Shown here in pieces: positions 40,388-50,587 of a stretch of DNA of 64,000 bases. Position numbers and translations under genes: made by a program. Source of the DNA: Palsa-461 sp963768185. GTDB taxonomy: Bacteria; Actinomycetota; Acidimicrobiia; Acidimicrobiales; RAAP-2. The notes beneath the pieces are model-generated. The model was not told the DNA's origin, did not search any database, and saw nothing but the letters and a program-made list of their open reading frames with translations. Position 1 is the first letter of the stretch; every line of letters begins with the position of its first letter. Location: assembly GCA_963768185.1 (NCBI GenBank), contig CAVYGS010000005.1, positions 310,001-374,000 of the forward strand, written 5' to 3'.

Positions 40388-41320
40388 TCACTCAACCTCC
40401 GACAGAAATGGGACGACGGCTTCGAGGAAGCCGGCCGTGTTGCCACCATGAACGTTGTGGCCGACTCCGGGGACTGTAATCAACTTGCCATTGGCCAGAG
40501 ATGCGATGAACCGTTCAGCTGCCTCGGGGCTCAGAACGTCGGACTCGCCGCCGCGCACGAGAAGGATCGGAGTCGAGCGCGCTGCCAAGTCCTCGGCGCG
40601 GACTGGATTTGGAGTGGCTTCAGGCGCGCGACGATGGTCGACCTTGCTCACGTACTTCCCGTCGGCTCGCTGAAGCATGTTGTATTTGACGGTCCGAGTG
40701 ATGTGCTCGCGCGTGCGATATCTGTCGTACCGAGACACGTTGTCGATAAAGACCTCGAGGTCGTCGAACTCCACGTTATGGACGACGAAGTTGTGAACAA
40801 TCTCCACACCCTTCGGACTGAGCTCGGGACCGATATCGACCAACACCAGGCGTCGAACTACTGAGGGCTCCGATACCGTCAGCCGCATGGAGACTGCACC
40901 ACCCATCGAGTGGCCAATGACCATCGGTGAATCAAGTTTCTGATCTTCGATGAAGGCAAGCGCGTCGGCCGCCCTCGCAGCGATCGAATAGTCAACGTCT
41001 CTGCTCCACTCAGAGTCACCATGGCCACGCTGATCGAGCGCGAACACGTGAAAGTTGTCCGAGAGATGGAGGCTGGTCAGATCCCAAGAGTGAGCCGACT
41101 GGTTCCCGCCATGCAGGAGGAGGACAGCCGGAGCGTCCAACTGTCCCCACTCCAAAAAGTGCAAGCGCATTCCCCGCACGACCGTCTGGCGCGACAGATA
41201 CCTCACGTTCGGCCCGTGCTTGATCCCTAGGTCCGCTGCACTGTCGAGGAGGCTTGCAAACTCGGGGGAACCCGTCATGTCAACGGGGTTCAGAGAATCC
41301 GCAAACTGATTGAGGAACAT
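40388..41320 (-). CDS. Alpha/beta-hydrolase
   Basis: 310 residues, canonical fold: LLLHGGNQSAHSWDLTS (oxyanion), FALDQRGHGDS, nucleophile MVIGHSMGGAVSMRL with Ser at about residue 144, acid in VRGGESDVLS and His in GVGHNVHGG. The first 50 residues precede the usual domain start. Resembles haloperoxidase/epoxide-hydrolase-like lipases used in catabolism. Base use is somewhat less GC-rich than in neighbours, seen as more A/T third positions, which may hint at transfer. Confidence 0.85.
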   Translation of the reverse strand: MFLNQFADSLNPVDMTGSPEFASLLDSAADLGIKHGPNVRYLSRQTVVRGMRLHFLEWGQLDAPAVLLLHGGNQSAHSWDLTSLHLSDNFHVFALDQRGHGDSEWSRDVDYSIAARAADALAFIEDQKLDSPMVIGHSMGGAVSMRLTVSEPSVVRRLVLVDIGPELSPKGVEIVHNFVVHNVEFDDLEVFIDNVSRYDRYRTREHITRTVKYNMLQRADGKYVSKVDHRRAPEATPNPVRAEDLAARSTPILLVRGGESDVLSPEAAERFIASLANGKLITVPGVGHNVHGGNTAGFLEAVVPFLSEVE

Positions 41321-41426
41321 GAGTTGAGTCTAAAACGCACGAATCCAGTACTGGTTGGGGTTCCGGCTCGGTTGGGGCATTCCGCTGATCAGCTACTCCG
41401 CAGGTCCGCCACATATGCTCGCTTGG

Positions 41427-42104
41427 ATGCGACTCAGTGCTCAAGGAGCCCGGGTACTCGGCTCCCTGGCTGAGAAGGAGCTCACCACCCCCCAGCAGTA
41501 TCCGCTCACGATCGCGGCCCTCGTGGCCGCCTGTAACCAGGCATCCAACCGCGACCCTGTGGTTCACTACGACGAGAGTTTCGTGTTGGTGACGCTCGAC
41601 GAGCTGAAGGCGCAGCAGCTTGTCCGTTTTGTCCTGCCGTCCCACGGTCGCACCGCCTTTCGATATCGACAGGTACTCGATGAGACACTGGCGCTTGACC
41701 CGCGGCAACGTGCGCTCCTGGCTGTGCTCTTGCTCCGCGGTCCCCAGACAATCGGCGAGCTGCGGGTCCGGACGGACCGGATGGCGCACTTCGACCGGCT
41801 GGAGGACATTGAACGCGAGCTCGAGGGCCTCGCTTCGCTGCACGAACCGCTGGCCTTACGCCTCGGTCGACGGCCAGGCCAGAAGGAGGAGCGATGGACC
41901 TGTCCGGCCGTTGCACCGCTTCTCGAAGAGGGACTTGTTTCAGCGCCCAGCCGGTGGACTCAGACGGTTCGAGAAGACCAACTGATCGTCCGGCCATCGT
42001 CGGATGACCGTGAGGACCTTCGCTCGGAGCTCAGCACCCTTCGCTCCGAGGTGAGAGAACTCCGACGCGAGCTGGATGCGCTGCGGGAGAGTCTCGGAAG
42101 CTGA
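41427..42104 (+). CDS. YceH/DUF480 family protein
   Basis: 225 residues. The start at 41427 (MRLSAQGARVLGSLAEKE) matches the family start, and TATGCT at 41414-41419 lies 7 bases before it, suggesting leaderless transcription. A tandem winged-helix arrangement: LAEKELTTPQQYPLTIAALVAACNQASNRDPV, ending in a coiled coil (LRSELSTLRSEVRELRRELD). YceH is widely conserved with little known function; DNA binding is plausible. Single gene. Confidence 0.9.
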   Translation: MRLSAQGARVLGSLAEKELTTPQQYPLTIAALVAACNQASNRDPVVHYDESFVLVTLDELKAQQLVRFVLPSHGRTAFRYRQVLDETLALDPRQRALLAVLLLRGPQTIGELRVRTDRMAHFDRLEDIERELEGLASLHEPLALRLGRRPGQKEERWTCPAVAPLLEEGLVSAPSRWTQTVREDQLIVRPSSDDREDLRSELSTLRSEVRELRRELDALRESLGS

Positions 42105-42185
42105 GACCTCCTTTCGCTGACGACCGGTTCCGAAATCGCGAACTAGCGGAGGTAATCGTGATAGGCGGCTCGTATCCTCTCTGAC

Positions 42186-43304
42186 ATGACCGTGCCGACC
42201 GACCCCTTTTCGCTCGTGCGGCCAGTTTGGCCGCTGTCGGACCGAGGCCTCGGACAGCGTCTGATCGACCTCGCCCTGCTCCCGTTCATCGCCGGGCAGC
42301 AGCCCTTCGCCCGCCAGGCGTCGTTTCTCCGACTTCGACGCCATCGACCCCTTCATTCCCCCGGACGCCGTCGTCGACTGGGAGTACGACCAGGACGGCG
42401 GGGACCATCACCAGCTGCTCCACGGGGATGGCTGGCGAGTCCACCTCCTGCTCATCCGGCGCCGGCCCGAGGTGCAGGTGCTGGTAACCGCCGAGTCACC
42501 CGAGCTCGCCGAAAAGGTGCTCGCGGAGATCCGCGGCGGTATGCCCAGCCCCAGCGAGCCGGCGAGCAGGCGCGGGTGAGCCTGTGGAGCGCCGGCAGCG
42601 CGGGATCACCGACGCGGTACCGGCGCTGGATGGAAGCGCCCCGCTGGTCGGGCATCGTCCAGAACTACCCGGCCGACGTCGGCCGTGCGCTCTGGCCCAG
42701 GTCATGTCGATGGAGCAAGCCGCCGAGCGGGGCGGCAGGCTCATCCTGTGGTACGGGGAACCGGGGACCGGCAAGACGACGGCCGATTCGCGCCCTGGCC
42801 CGGGAGTGGATCCGGTGGGCCGACTTCCACTTCGTGCTGGATCCCGAGGAGTTCTTCGCCGGCCCCGACTACCTGATGCACGTGGTGACCGCCGAGGACC
42901 AGTGGTGGGAGCGGGGCACCTCCAGCCCCGACCGCTGGAAGGTCCTCGTGGTGGAGGACGCCGATGAGTTGATCAGAGCCGACGCCCGTCGGTCGGCGGG
43001 AGCGTCGCTTGGGCGCCTCCTCAACCTGACCGACGGCATTCTGGGCCACGGCATGCGCGTGCTCCTGCTGCTGACCTCCAACGAGCCGGTGCACGGGCTG
43101 CATCCGGCGGTCGTGCGACCGGGCCGCTGCCTGGCCGACGTTCAGTTCGCCCTGTTCACCCGGACACAGGCCGCCGAGTGGCTGGCGGGCGCAGGCAAGC
43201 CACCGTCTCGGGATTGCACGCTGGCCGAGCTATACCGACTGCGCGGCGACGTCGACACCATCGCCACCCCGCGACCCAGCCTCGGTGGCTCGGCCTATCT
43301 GTGA
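42186..43304 (+). CDS. DUF5925-AAA ATPase, broken by four frameshifts
   Basis: 372 residues when repaired. DUF5925-type N-terminus (VDWEYDQDGGDHHQLLHGD, LIRRRPEVQVLVTAESPELAEKVL), then an AAA module: Walker A YGEPGTGKTTAI, Walker B KVLVVEDADELI, sensor 1 LLLLTSNEPVHGLHPAVV, and arginine-finger area RPGRCLA. Breaks: 42324-42326 (one extra T), 42574-42576 (one missing G), about 42690 (one missing), about 42781-42784 (one extra). The changes cancel, so the last part is back in the first frame. All AAA motifs are intact once corrected. The Streptomyces relatives have the same order; function unknown. Confidence 0.8.
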   Translation: MTVPTDPFSLVRPVWPLSDRGLGQRLIDLALLPFIAGQQPFARQASFLRLRRHRPLHSPGRRRRLGVRPGRRGPSPAAPRGWLASPPPAHPAPARGAGAGNRRVTRARRKGARGDPRRYAQPQRAGEQARVSLWSAGSAGSPTRYRRWMEAPRWSGIVQNYPADVGRALWPRSCRWSKPPSGAAGSSCGTGNRGPARRRPIRALAREWIRWADFHFVLDPEEFFAGPDYLMHVVTAEDQWWERGTSSPDRWKVLVVEDADELIRADARRSAGASLGRLLNLTDGILGHGMRVLLLLTSNEPVHGLHPAVVRPGRCLADVQFALFTRTQAAEWLAGAGKPPSRDCTLAELYRLRGDVDTIATPRPSLGGSAYL

Positions 43305-43628
43305 CGTGACCGAGCCGCCCACCCCGGCCTCACCGAGCCCCTACGAGAGCGGCGCCCTACCGTCCTCGTTGTCGGCTCCCCCGTACTGCAAGAGCGAGCG
43401 ATTCGAACGTCTGAGGTGCGTACTCCGAGTGCTCCCGCAGGCGGTGGAGGGAGATTTGTGGCAGGAGGAGGTATTCGAGGACCACCTCGTTGCCTGGGCC
43501 GGATTCAACACCGGACTCGAACGATCGCGTAGAGTCCCTCTTGCCAGCGCTACCAGGGGCTATCCCCGATTCCGATGCCAGCCGCCGTTACGCTGGTGTA
43601 CCAAAGTGTCGGTTAGCGGTCTGAGGCG
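43305..43628. other. Interval without a certain gene
   Basis: A GTG at 43306, two bases past the AAA stop, opens about 85 plausible codons (TEPPTPASPSPYESGALPSS..., AVEGDLWQEEVFEDHLVAWA) before running into shadow-like sequence that overlaps the next gene. It might be a short, possibly frameshifted gene. I cannot support it further. Confidence 0.3.
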
Positions 43629-46096
43629 GTGGTGGTGTCGGCAGCCGCGCATACAGAGGAACGGGGCGTGCCCCATCCGCTGTACAGGAACTACCCGATC
43701 GTGGTCCTGTCCGCAGCGGTACTCGTCTTCAGCGCTGTCCTGTTAACGATCTTCTTCGGCCACCTGCGAGTCAGTTGGCCCCCCGTGGTGGCCGCAGTGG
43801 TGGGCGGTGGTGTCTCATCCATCATCGCCGCAGCCCTCCCCTCGGCGGTGATGACGCGGCCAAGCGTCGCGCAAGTCGTCCTCTACCTCTGGTCGCTCAC
43901 AGTCACCGCTTCGGTGGGTGCGGTCGTCGCCGGGACGGGAGGGCGACAGTCCCCGTTCTGGGTGATCTTCATCCTCACTGCGATCTTCTTCTCGATCAGC
44001 TTTTCGTCCCTCGGGCAAGCCGGCCTCGTCATTCTCACGAGTGCGACCTATGTCGTGGCCTGCATCGCCGCCGGGGGGATCCCACCGGGGATCACGCTGC
44101 TCTGGCGGTTGGCCATCGTGTTCGCTGCGTACGGGCTCGCCAGTGTCCCGGTCTTCGAGCTGCGCCGCGAGGCCGTAGCGCTCGATCGTGCCCGTGAGGA
44201 CGCGAACCGGCTCACCGAGACCGTGGCCACTCAGGAGGCATGGTGGCGTGCCCTCATCGAGCGCACCAGCGATCCGATCGTCGTTCTGGACGCCGACCGC
44301 CGGGTTGCGTTTGCAAGCCCTTCCTTCGAGGCCATGCTCGGTCACATCGGGTACGTCTCAGAAATCGCTTCACTCATTCACCCCGACGACCTCGAGACCC
44401 TACGGGATGCGTCGGCCATGGCCGATGAAGTCGAGCGGCACCAGACGTGTCATCGTCCGTCTACTCCGGGCCGACGGGTCCTGGCGGGTGCTGGAGGTAA
44501 GCCTGACCGCCTTGCACGGTGTGCCCGGAGCGAACCTGGTCGCCAACCTCCACGACCTGACTGAGCGGGTGGAGGCCGAGGCGACGCTCACACACCAGGC
44601 GACCCACGACTCGCTGACCAACCTTGCCAACCGGATTGCCTTCTACGAGACGCTCCGCACCTGTCTCTCGGTTGCCCGGCGCACCGGCGTCCCGCTGTCG
44701 GTGCTCGTCCTCGACCTCGAGGGCTTCAAAGAGGTGAATGACACCCTCGGCCACGCGGTGGGCGACGAGATCTTGGTCGAGGTGGCCCGTCGGATCAGCC
44801 ACACCCTGCGCGAGGCCGACGTGGTCGCCAGGCTGGGCGGCGACGAGTTCGCGGCCATCTTCCTCACCGGCGGCGACCCCGAGGGGGCTACGGTGGCTGC
44901 CCGCCGAGTGCTCGGTGCGATCAACGAGCCGCTCGTGCTCAGCGGTCGGCCTTACTGGCTCCGGGCCAGTGTCGGGGTCAGCTGTACCGCCCTCCACGGC
45001 ATCGACGCCGACCAGCTGGTTCAACGGGCTGACCGAGCCATGTACGAGGCGAAGCGGATCGGGATCGGCGTTGCCCTCTACGACGACGCGATGGATGCCT
45101 CGCCGCTCGCCGAGCCGGGGCTGCTTGGGCAGTTGCATCGGGCCATCGCGTCTGACGAGCTGCGCCTGTGCTTCCAGCCGAAGGTGTCTCTCACCACCGG
45201 GCGGATCGTGGGGGCCGAGGCGCTCGTCCGTTGGGAACACCCCCGTCTCGGTCTCCTCGATCCGGCGACGTTCCTCCCACTTGCCGAGGCGAGCGGCCTC
45301 GTCCGTGACATCACCGCCTGGGTGATCCCGGCCGCGCTTCGCGAGCTGTGCAGATGGCATGCGGGAGGACGCGGACATCTCGGTGGCCGTCAACCTGTCG
45401 GCTCGGGACCTGGCCGATCCGTCGTTCTCGGCGCAGATTGGGGACTGGCTCGCCACCGCTGCGGTCCCTGCAAGTGCACTCACCCTCGAGCTAACCGAAG
45501 CTTCAGCAATCGCCGATCGCGACCTCGGGATCTCCAACTTGACCCAGCTGCGGTCTCGGGGCATCCGGACCAGCCTGGACGACTTTGGCTCGGGCTACTC
45601 CTCGCTCGCTTACCTCTCCGAGTTACCGCTCGACGAGATGAAGCTCGACCAAGGGTTCCTCACCGGCCAACACGGCACCGACAGCTTCGTGCTCCGGTCG
45701 GTGATCGACATCGGTCACCATCTGGGACTGACGGTGGTCGCCGAAGGGGTGGAGACACCCGAGGACCTCGCCCGCCTCGGTTCCTTGGGCGCCGACGTCG
45801 CCCAGGGGTATCTCCTCGCCGAGCCGATGTTCGGCGAGGAGTTCCTCACGCTGCTCAGGGCCTGGCCCACCACGGGCGCCCCGGCCTGGATCTACGCCGA
45901 CGACGTTGACGCCGTCTACGCCAGGGCGGTTGGAGCGAGCGCTTCTGTCAAGGACGAGCCAACCGACCAAGTCCACGGTGCCCGGCAAGCCAATGTAACT
46001 GATCCTCCTGGAACCTTGTGGGGCCTCGTCGGAAAGAACTCCCTCCCGAGTCCCGATGTCGGCGAACTCTGGTCGCAACTGGACGCGACACCTTGA
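43629..46096 (+). CDS. Membrane PAS-GGDEF-EAL cyclic di-GMP enzyme, two frameshifts
   Basis: 821 residues when repaired. About six N-terminal membrane helices (residues 20-180), a PAS domain (DPIVVLDADRRVAFASPSF), a diguanylate cyclase domain with RLGGDEFAAIF and an upstream READ that fits the inhibitory RxxD site, and an EAL phosphodiesterase domain with AEALVRWEHP, DDFGSGYSSLAYL, KLDQGFL and VVAEGVETPEDL. Both catalytic sites are complete. Breaks near 44441-44446 (one extra base) and 45363-45365 (GGG, one extra). It makes and degrades c-di-GMP in response to an input at the membrane or PAS. An alternative start at GTG 43668 is possible. Confidence 0.85.
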
Positions 46097-46259
46097 GGGT
46101 AGGCAACGGTCCAGCTTCTCCAATCGTCCTCGAAGTGACAAGCTCCTGACGTAGCGCGTCTCGAAGGGACCCGGCAGATCGGGCCAGTGAAGGTCCCCTC
46201 AGCCACAGCGTCACGAGGGCTCCGCGGTGAACCGGGTCACCAACCCCCTGGGAGGGCGT

Positions 46260-48455
46260 TCAGGCGAGATCGAAGCGATCGAGGCTCATGACTTTGTCCC
46301 ACGCCATTACGAAGTCATGCACGAACTTCTCCTTGGAGTCGTCACATGCGTAGACCTCTGCAATGGCTCGCAGCTGGGAATTAGAACCGAAGACGAGGTC
46401 TACTGCCGTAGCGGTCCACTTGATCTCGCCCGTCGCTCGATCGCGACCCTCAAACTCGTTCTCACCCGAGACGGACGCCTTCCACTCCGTACTCATGTCG
46501 AGCAGATTCGCGAAGAAGTCATTGTTCAGGGTCTCGGGCCGGCCGGTGAAGACGCCGCGAGAGGACGCCCCGGAGTTGGCGTTCAGGGCCCGCATGCCGC
46601 CGACGAGGACCGCCATCTCGGGAGCGGTCAGGTTCAACATGAACGCCCGCTCAACAAGCAGCTCCTCCGCTGGCCGCTTCTCTCCGGCTCGGAGGTAGTT
46701 GCGGAACCCGTCAAAGGTCGGTTCGAGCACAGCAAACGACTCCACGTCGGTCTGCTCCTGCGAGGCGTCCGTGCGCCCCGGTACGAAGGGGACCGTGGTG
46801 TTGTGGCCGGCGTTCTTCGCCGCTTGCTCGATGGCCGCGCATCCCCCTAGGACGATCACGTCAGCCAGCGAGACCCTCTTCCCACCGGACTGCGAGCTGT
46901 TGAAGTCCTGCTGGACCTGCTCGAGGGCCTTCAGTACCTTCGCCAGTTTGGTTGGGTCGTTGACCTCCCAGCCACTCTGCGGTGCGAGACGAATCCGTGC
47001 CCCGTTTGCCCCGCCCCGCTTGTCAGTGCCCCGGAAGGTAGCCGCCGAGGCCCAAGCGGTGCTGACCAGCTGGGAGACCGACAGTCCCGAATCGAGAATC
47101 CTGCCCTTGAGGACAGCGATGTCCTCGTCCCCGATGCGCTCATGATCGACCGCCGGGACGGGGTCCTGCCAGATCTGCGGCTCCGGAACCCACGGGCCGA
47201 GGTAGCGCGAGACGGGTCCCATGTCGCGGTGCAATAGCTTGTACCACGCCTTCGCAAACGCATCAGCCAGCTGGTCCGGGTTCTCGTGGAAGCGCTTGGC
47301 GATCGGCCCGTAGACCGGATCCAGCTTCAACGACAGGTCCGTCGTGAGCATCATTGGAGCGTGCCGCTTCGACGGATCGTGAGCATCGGGAACGGTACCC
47401 TGCGCCTCGGGGTTCTTCGGGGTCCACTGATGCGCACCGGCGGGGCTCGTCGTGAGCTCCCAGTCGTACTTGAACAAGTTGTCCAGGAAACCGTTGTCCC
47501 ACTTCGTCGGCTCGTTAGTCCAGGCGCCCTCGATCCCGCTGGTGAGCGTGTCGGCGCCCTTGCCGCTACCGAAGGTGTTCCGCCAGCCAAAGCCCTGTTC
47601 CTCGAGGGATGCACCCTCGGGTTCGGGACCCGCGTACTCCTCACCGACTGCACCATGGGCCTTGCCGACCGAGTGGCCGCCCACGATGAGCGCGATCGTC
47701 TCCTCGTCGTTCATGGCCATGCGGCGGAAGGTTTCTCGGATGTAGCTCGCCGCCGCGAGCGGATCAGGGTTGCCACCAGGCCCTTGCGGATTCACGTAGA
47801 TCAGGCCCATGTGATCGGCACCGACGGGCCCATGGATTTCCCCCCCGCCGCCGTGGCGTTCGTCACCGAGCCACGTGTCCTCGGGCCCCCAGAAGATCTC
47901 GTCAGGCTCCCAGATATCGGGCCGCCCGAAGCCGAAGCCGAACGTCTTGAACCCCATCGATTCGTAGGCACAGTTGCCGGCAAAAATGATCAGGTCGGCC
48001 CAGGAGATCTTCCGGCCGTACTTCTCCTTGACCGGCCAGAGCAACCGGCGCGCCTTGTCGAGGTTCGCGTTGTCGGGCCAGCTGTTCAATGGAGCGAAGC
48101 GCTGAGCGCCTTCGCCGCCACCGCCTCGGCCATCGGCGATGCGGTAGGTACCGGCAGCGTGCCAGGTCATACGGATGAAGAGCGGCCCGTAGTGGCCGTA
48201 GTCGGCGGGCCACCAGTCCTGCGACGTCTTCATCACCGTGTAGATGTCCTGCTTGAGCGCGTCTGGGTCGAGGGTCTTGAACTCCTCCTTGTAGTTGAAG
48301 CCCTCGCCCATCGGATTGGACAGGGAAGAGTGTTGGTGCAAAAGCGAGAGATCCAGCTGATTCGGCCACCAGTCGCGGTTCGACATGGGCCGATGCGCCA
48401 TGGGAATCGGCGAGGGGATTGCCGGATTCTCGCTTTCGCTTCCGGTGTCGGGCAT
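46260..48455 (-). CDS. katG: Catalase-peroxidase
   Basis: 731 residues. Distal haem pocket RMTWHAAGTYR (Arg, Trp, His near residue 96), the cross-linked Trp-Tyr-Met set (Tyr in MGLIYVNPQG), and the proximal His in VGGHSVGKAHG with the second-half duplication LGGCAAIEQAA. It destroys hydrogen peroxide and organic peroxides, and in mycobacteria activates isoniazid. The gene follows furA by ten bases, the usual furA-katG arrangement, so expression rises under oxidative or iron stress. Confidence 0.97.
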   Translation of the reverse strand: MPDTGSESENPAIPSPIPMAHRPMSNRDWWPNQLDLSLLHQHSSLSNPMGEGFNYKEEFKTLDPDALKQDIYTVMKTSQDWWPADYGHYGPLFIRMTWHAAGTYRIADGRGGGGEGAQRFAPLNSWPDNANLDKARRLLWPVKEKYGRKISWADLIIFAGNCAYESMGFKTFGFGFGRPDIWEPDEIFWGPEDTWLGDERHGGGGEIHGPVGADHMGLIYVNPQGPGGNPDPLAAASYIRETFRRMAMNDEETIALIVGGHSVGKAHGAVGEEYAGPEPEGASLEEQGFGWRNTFGSGKGADTLTSGIEGAWTNEPTKWDNGFLDNLFKYDWELTTSPAGAHQWTPKNPEAQGTVPDAHDPSKRHAPMMLTTDLSLKLDPVYGPIAKRFHENPDQLADAFAKAWYKLLHRDMGPVSRYLGPWVPEPQIWQDPVPAVDHERIGDEDIAVLKGRILDSGLSVSQLVSTAWASAATFRGTDKRGGANGARIRLAPQSGWEVNDPTKLAKVLKALEQVQQDFNSSQSGGKRVSLADVIVLGGCAAIEQAAKNAGHNTTVPFVPGRTDASQEQTDVESFAVLEPTFDGFRNYLRAGEKRPAEELLVERAFMLNLTAPEMAVLVGGMRALNANSGASSRGVFTGRPETLNNDFFANLLDMSTEWKASVSGENEFEGRDRATGEIKWTATAVDLVFGSNSQLRAIAEVYACDDSKEKFVHDFVMAWDKVMSLDRFDLA

Positions 48456-48465
48456 GTTGGTCCTC

Positions 48466-48912
48466 CTACTCTCTTGCAGCTTCTTGCTGACTGCTGGTTG
48501 GTGAACAGTTGGCGCACAGGCCCCGGAAGATGACCTCAGCCCCCGAGATGGTGAAGCCCTGGTGCTGACGCGCCGAGAGACTCAGGCCGGCGAGGTCAAA
48601 GTGCACGTCGCGTATCGCTCCGCACCTGGTGCACACCAGGTGATGGTGAGCGCCCGGCGCGGGGTCGAAGCGAGCCGCGCCCGTCCCCACCTCGAACTGC
48701 TGGATCTCACCCAGGGCCACCAAATCGTTGAGGGTCTGATACACGGTCCGCAACGAGATCGTCGGCATCCCCTCACGGACGGACTCGAAAACCGCATGAG
48801 CGGTCGGATGGGAGCCGTTTTCGTGCAGGACTCGGAAGATGCCCTGGCGTTGTGGTGTGACTTTGAGACCCCGATCCCGGAACAGCTGGGTCAACTCCGT
48901 GGGCGTCTTCAC
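48466..48912 (-). CDS. furA: Fur-family regulator, FurA-like
   Basis: 148 residues, GTG 48912. Winged helix LTQLFRDRGLKVTPQRQGIFRVLHE..., TISLRTVYQTLNDLVALGEI, metal site HHHLVCTRCGAIRDV, and CANC near the end (CxxC pair for structural zinc). It represses katG and itself until peroxide or metal changes release it. AT-rich bases at 48941-48950 (CTAAATAACAATAG on the plus strand) stand out in this GC-rich DNA and could hold the -10 and its operator. Confidence 0.93.
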   Translation of the reverse strand: MKTPTELTQLFRDRGLKVTPQRQGIFRVLHENGSHPTAHAVFESVREGMPTISLRTVYQTLNDLVALGEIQQFEVGTGAARFDPAPGAHHHLVCTRCGAIRDVHFDLAGLSLSARQHQGFTISGAEVIFRGLCANCSPTSSQQEAARE

Positions 48913-49125
48913 CGTGGCTCCCTGAGCAACAACTCTGGCTAAATAACAATAGAGGTCGCGGGCCACACGTGCCAATGGAACGCCTCAGCGGGAATGTCAA
49001 CTGGAACTGGCCCCACCGCGCAGCGACCGAGGGACGCCTCGCGGCGTTGGATGTCCCGTCCTCTTGATCGCCGGTGGGCGAGATGCGTTTGAAGACCTTA
49101 GTCACAATAGTGAAGATGGAGCGCG

Positions 49126-49623
49126 GTGTCGGAGACTCACCATTGCAGCGGGAAGATCCTGAGCGCCCTCGGGATCTCGCTGGGCCTTGTTGTGGGATTG
49201 GGCGGCTGCGGAAGGAGCCCTACGTCGAGAGTCCGAGCCGTCGGTCCGAGCTACGAGATCAGTACGGCACAGGAGGGCGGACTCGGCACCCTCCTCGTGG
49301 ACGGCAAGGGTTTTACCCTCTACCTCTTTGTTCCCGATGACCACTCGTCGCACTCTCGCTGCACGGGGATCTGCGCGGCAGCTTGGCCGCCGTTGACCTT
49401 GCCAAAGGGGGTCCCATTACCCTTGGCTGGTCCAGGCGTCAGATCTTCACTGCTCGGAATCACCGTCAGAGCCGACGGCAGTCGACAAGTGACGTACGAC
49501 GGTTGGCCCCTGTACCTCTACACGATCGACATGGCGCCGGGACAGGCAACCGGTCAAGGGCTCAACAATCTCGGTGGCCTGTGGTACGTGGTCTCTCCTC
49601 GAGGGACCCCGATCCGATCGTGA
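49126..49623 (+). CDS. Lipoprotein with secreted-repeat (Lipoprotein_15) domain
   Basis: 165 residues from GTG 49126. Signal peptide with lipobox GLGGC (Cys about residue 28). Two copies of the repeat: GTLLVDGKGFTLYLFVPD...CTGICAAAWPPL and ...ITVRADGSRQVTYDGWPLYLYTIDMAPGQ. These proteins (PF03640) are of unknown function, suggested to bind haem or electron carriers in a few cases. Divergent from furA (213 bases). Confidence 0.88.
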   Translation: MSETHHCSGKILSALGISLGLVVGLGGCGRSPTSRVRAVGPSYEISTAQEGGLGTLLVDGKGFTLYLFVPDDHSSHSRCTGICAAAWPPLTLPKGVPLPLAGPGVRSSLLGITVRADGSRQVTYDGWPLYLYTIDMAPGQATGQGLNNLGGLWYVVSPRGTPIRS

Positions 49624-49715
49624 TCGGCGGGGTTGATAAGCCCGCGATCAGCCACCCAGATATCCAGACTCGTGAGGCGGTCCGAATCCGACTCACTCTT
49701 GGCCCTTCTGCAAAC

Positions 49716-50299
49716 TTAGGAACTCATCCGGACAGCCGTTCGGGCATGGCGACGCTGATGCCGCTCGTAGCGTTTGCGCGGCCGTATGAACCGATCGGCC
49801 AACCCGTCAGCAGCTGCTTGACGAATGAGCCCATCAGGATCACCCAGCGCGGCTCGTTCAACCGCTGGTCTGGCCCGCTCGTCCTGTCCTTGCAGGCGGA
49901 GAAGCAGCGGAAGGACCTTGGTACGCATCTCGACGCTCGGATCGTTCTCGAGCACCCCGATGAGCCCTGGGACGACGTCGGCTGCACAAAGCTGGGCAGT
50001 CTTGCACGCGTCGCAAGCCAGCGAGTGCAGCGCCATGTTGCGCACGAAGTCAACTGGGTCGGATAACGCTTCGCCAAACACCTCCATGGACTGGTCGTTC
50101 GCGTAGTGGTCCAGAAAGGACAGGCACCCGCGCCGCACGAAGGGGTTCGGATGCCGGAGGGCGGCAGTCTGGACGGCGCCCAACGGGCTTTGCGGACCAA
50201 GCGCGAGCGTTGGTTGGCCGTCCCGGATGAGAACCGACGAAGGAACTCGGTGGCCTCGATCAGGTCGTCACCCGTTGCCTTATCGCCAGGTCCACTCAT
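49716..50299 (-). CDS. HEAT-repeat protein, one frameshift
   Basis: 194 residues when repaired. Starts MSGPGDKATGDDLIEATEF. The remainder is helical hairpins in the HEAT pattern: LGAVQTAALRHPNPFVRRGCLSFLD, SDPVDFVRNMALHSLAC, DPSVEMRTKVLPLLLRL, GDPDGLIRQAAADGLA. The frame changes at CC/GG (50234-50235), where one missing G fits. Protein-protein scaffold of unknown role. No enzyme domain. Confidence 0.8.
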
Positions 50300-50587
50300 C
50301 CGACTTTCAAGCATCACCGCGAAAGTTTAGTTCTGAGCCCTGGACCCCAGAGGCACCGAGCGTCATGGCATGGGGGCGTTCAAAGCGTCGGGACACCAGA
50401 ACTGGAGGCAGCCGCGAGCCGCTAGCCGTCGGTGGGTCGCTTGACTCACCGGAGGTGGTGAGGTTTCGGTTCGTCCGCTCAACAGTGGCTGGTAACTAAA
50501 CAGCCAACGGGCCGGAGGCTGATGACAGCCGCAGATGTGAATCACCATCCATCAGTCGCGGTCGGGACGTCCTTCTAACATCACAAG

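Noticed and set aside
42186..42590. A separate small gene before the AAA ATPase
   Set aside because: The pieces in different frames line up as one DUF5925-AAA protein, the arrangement known in Streptomyces.
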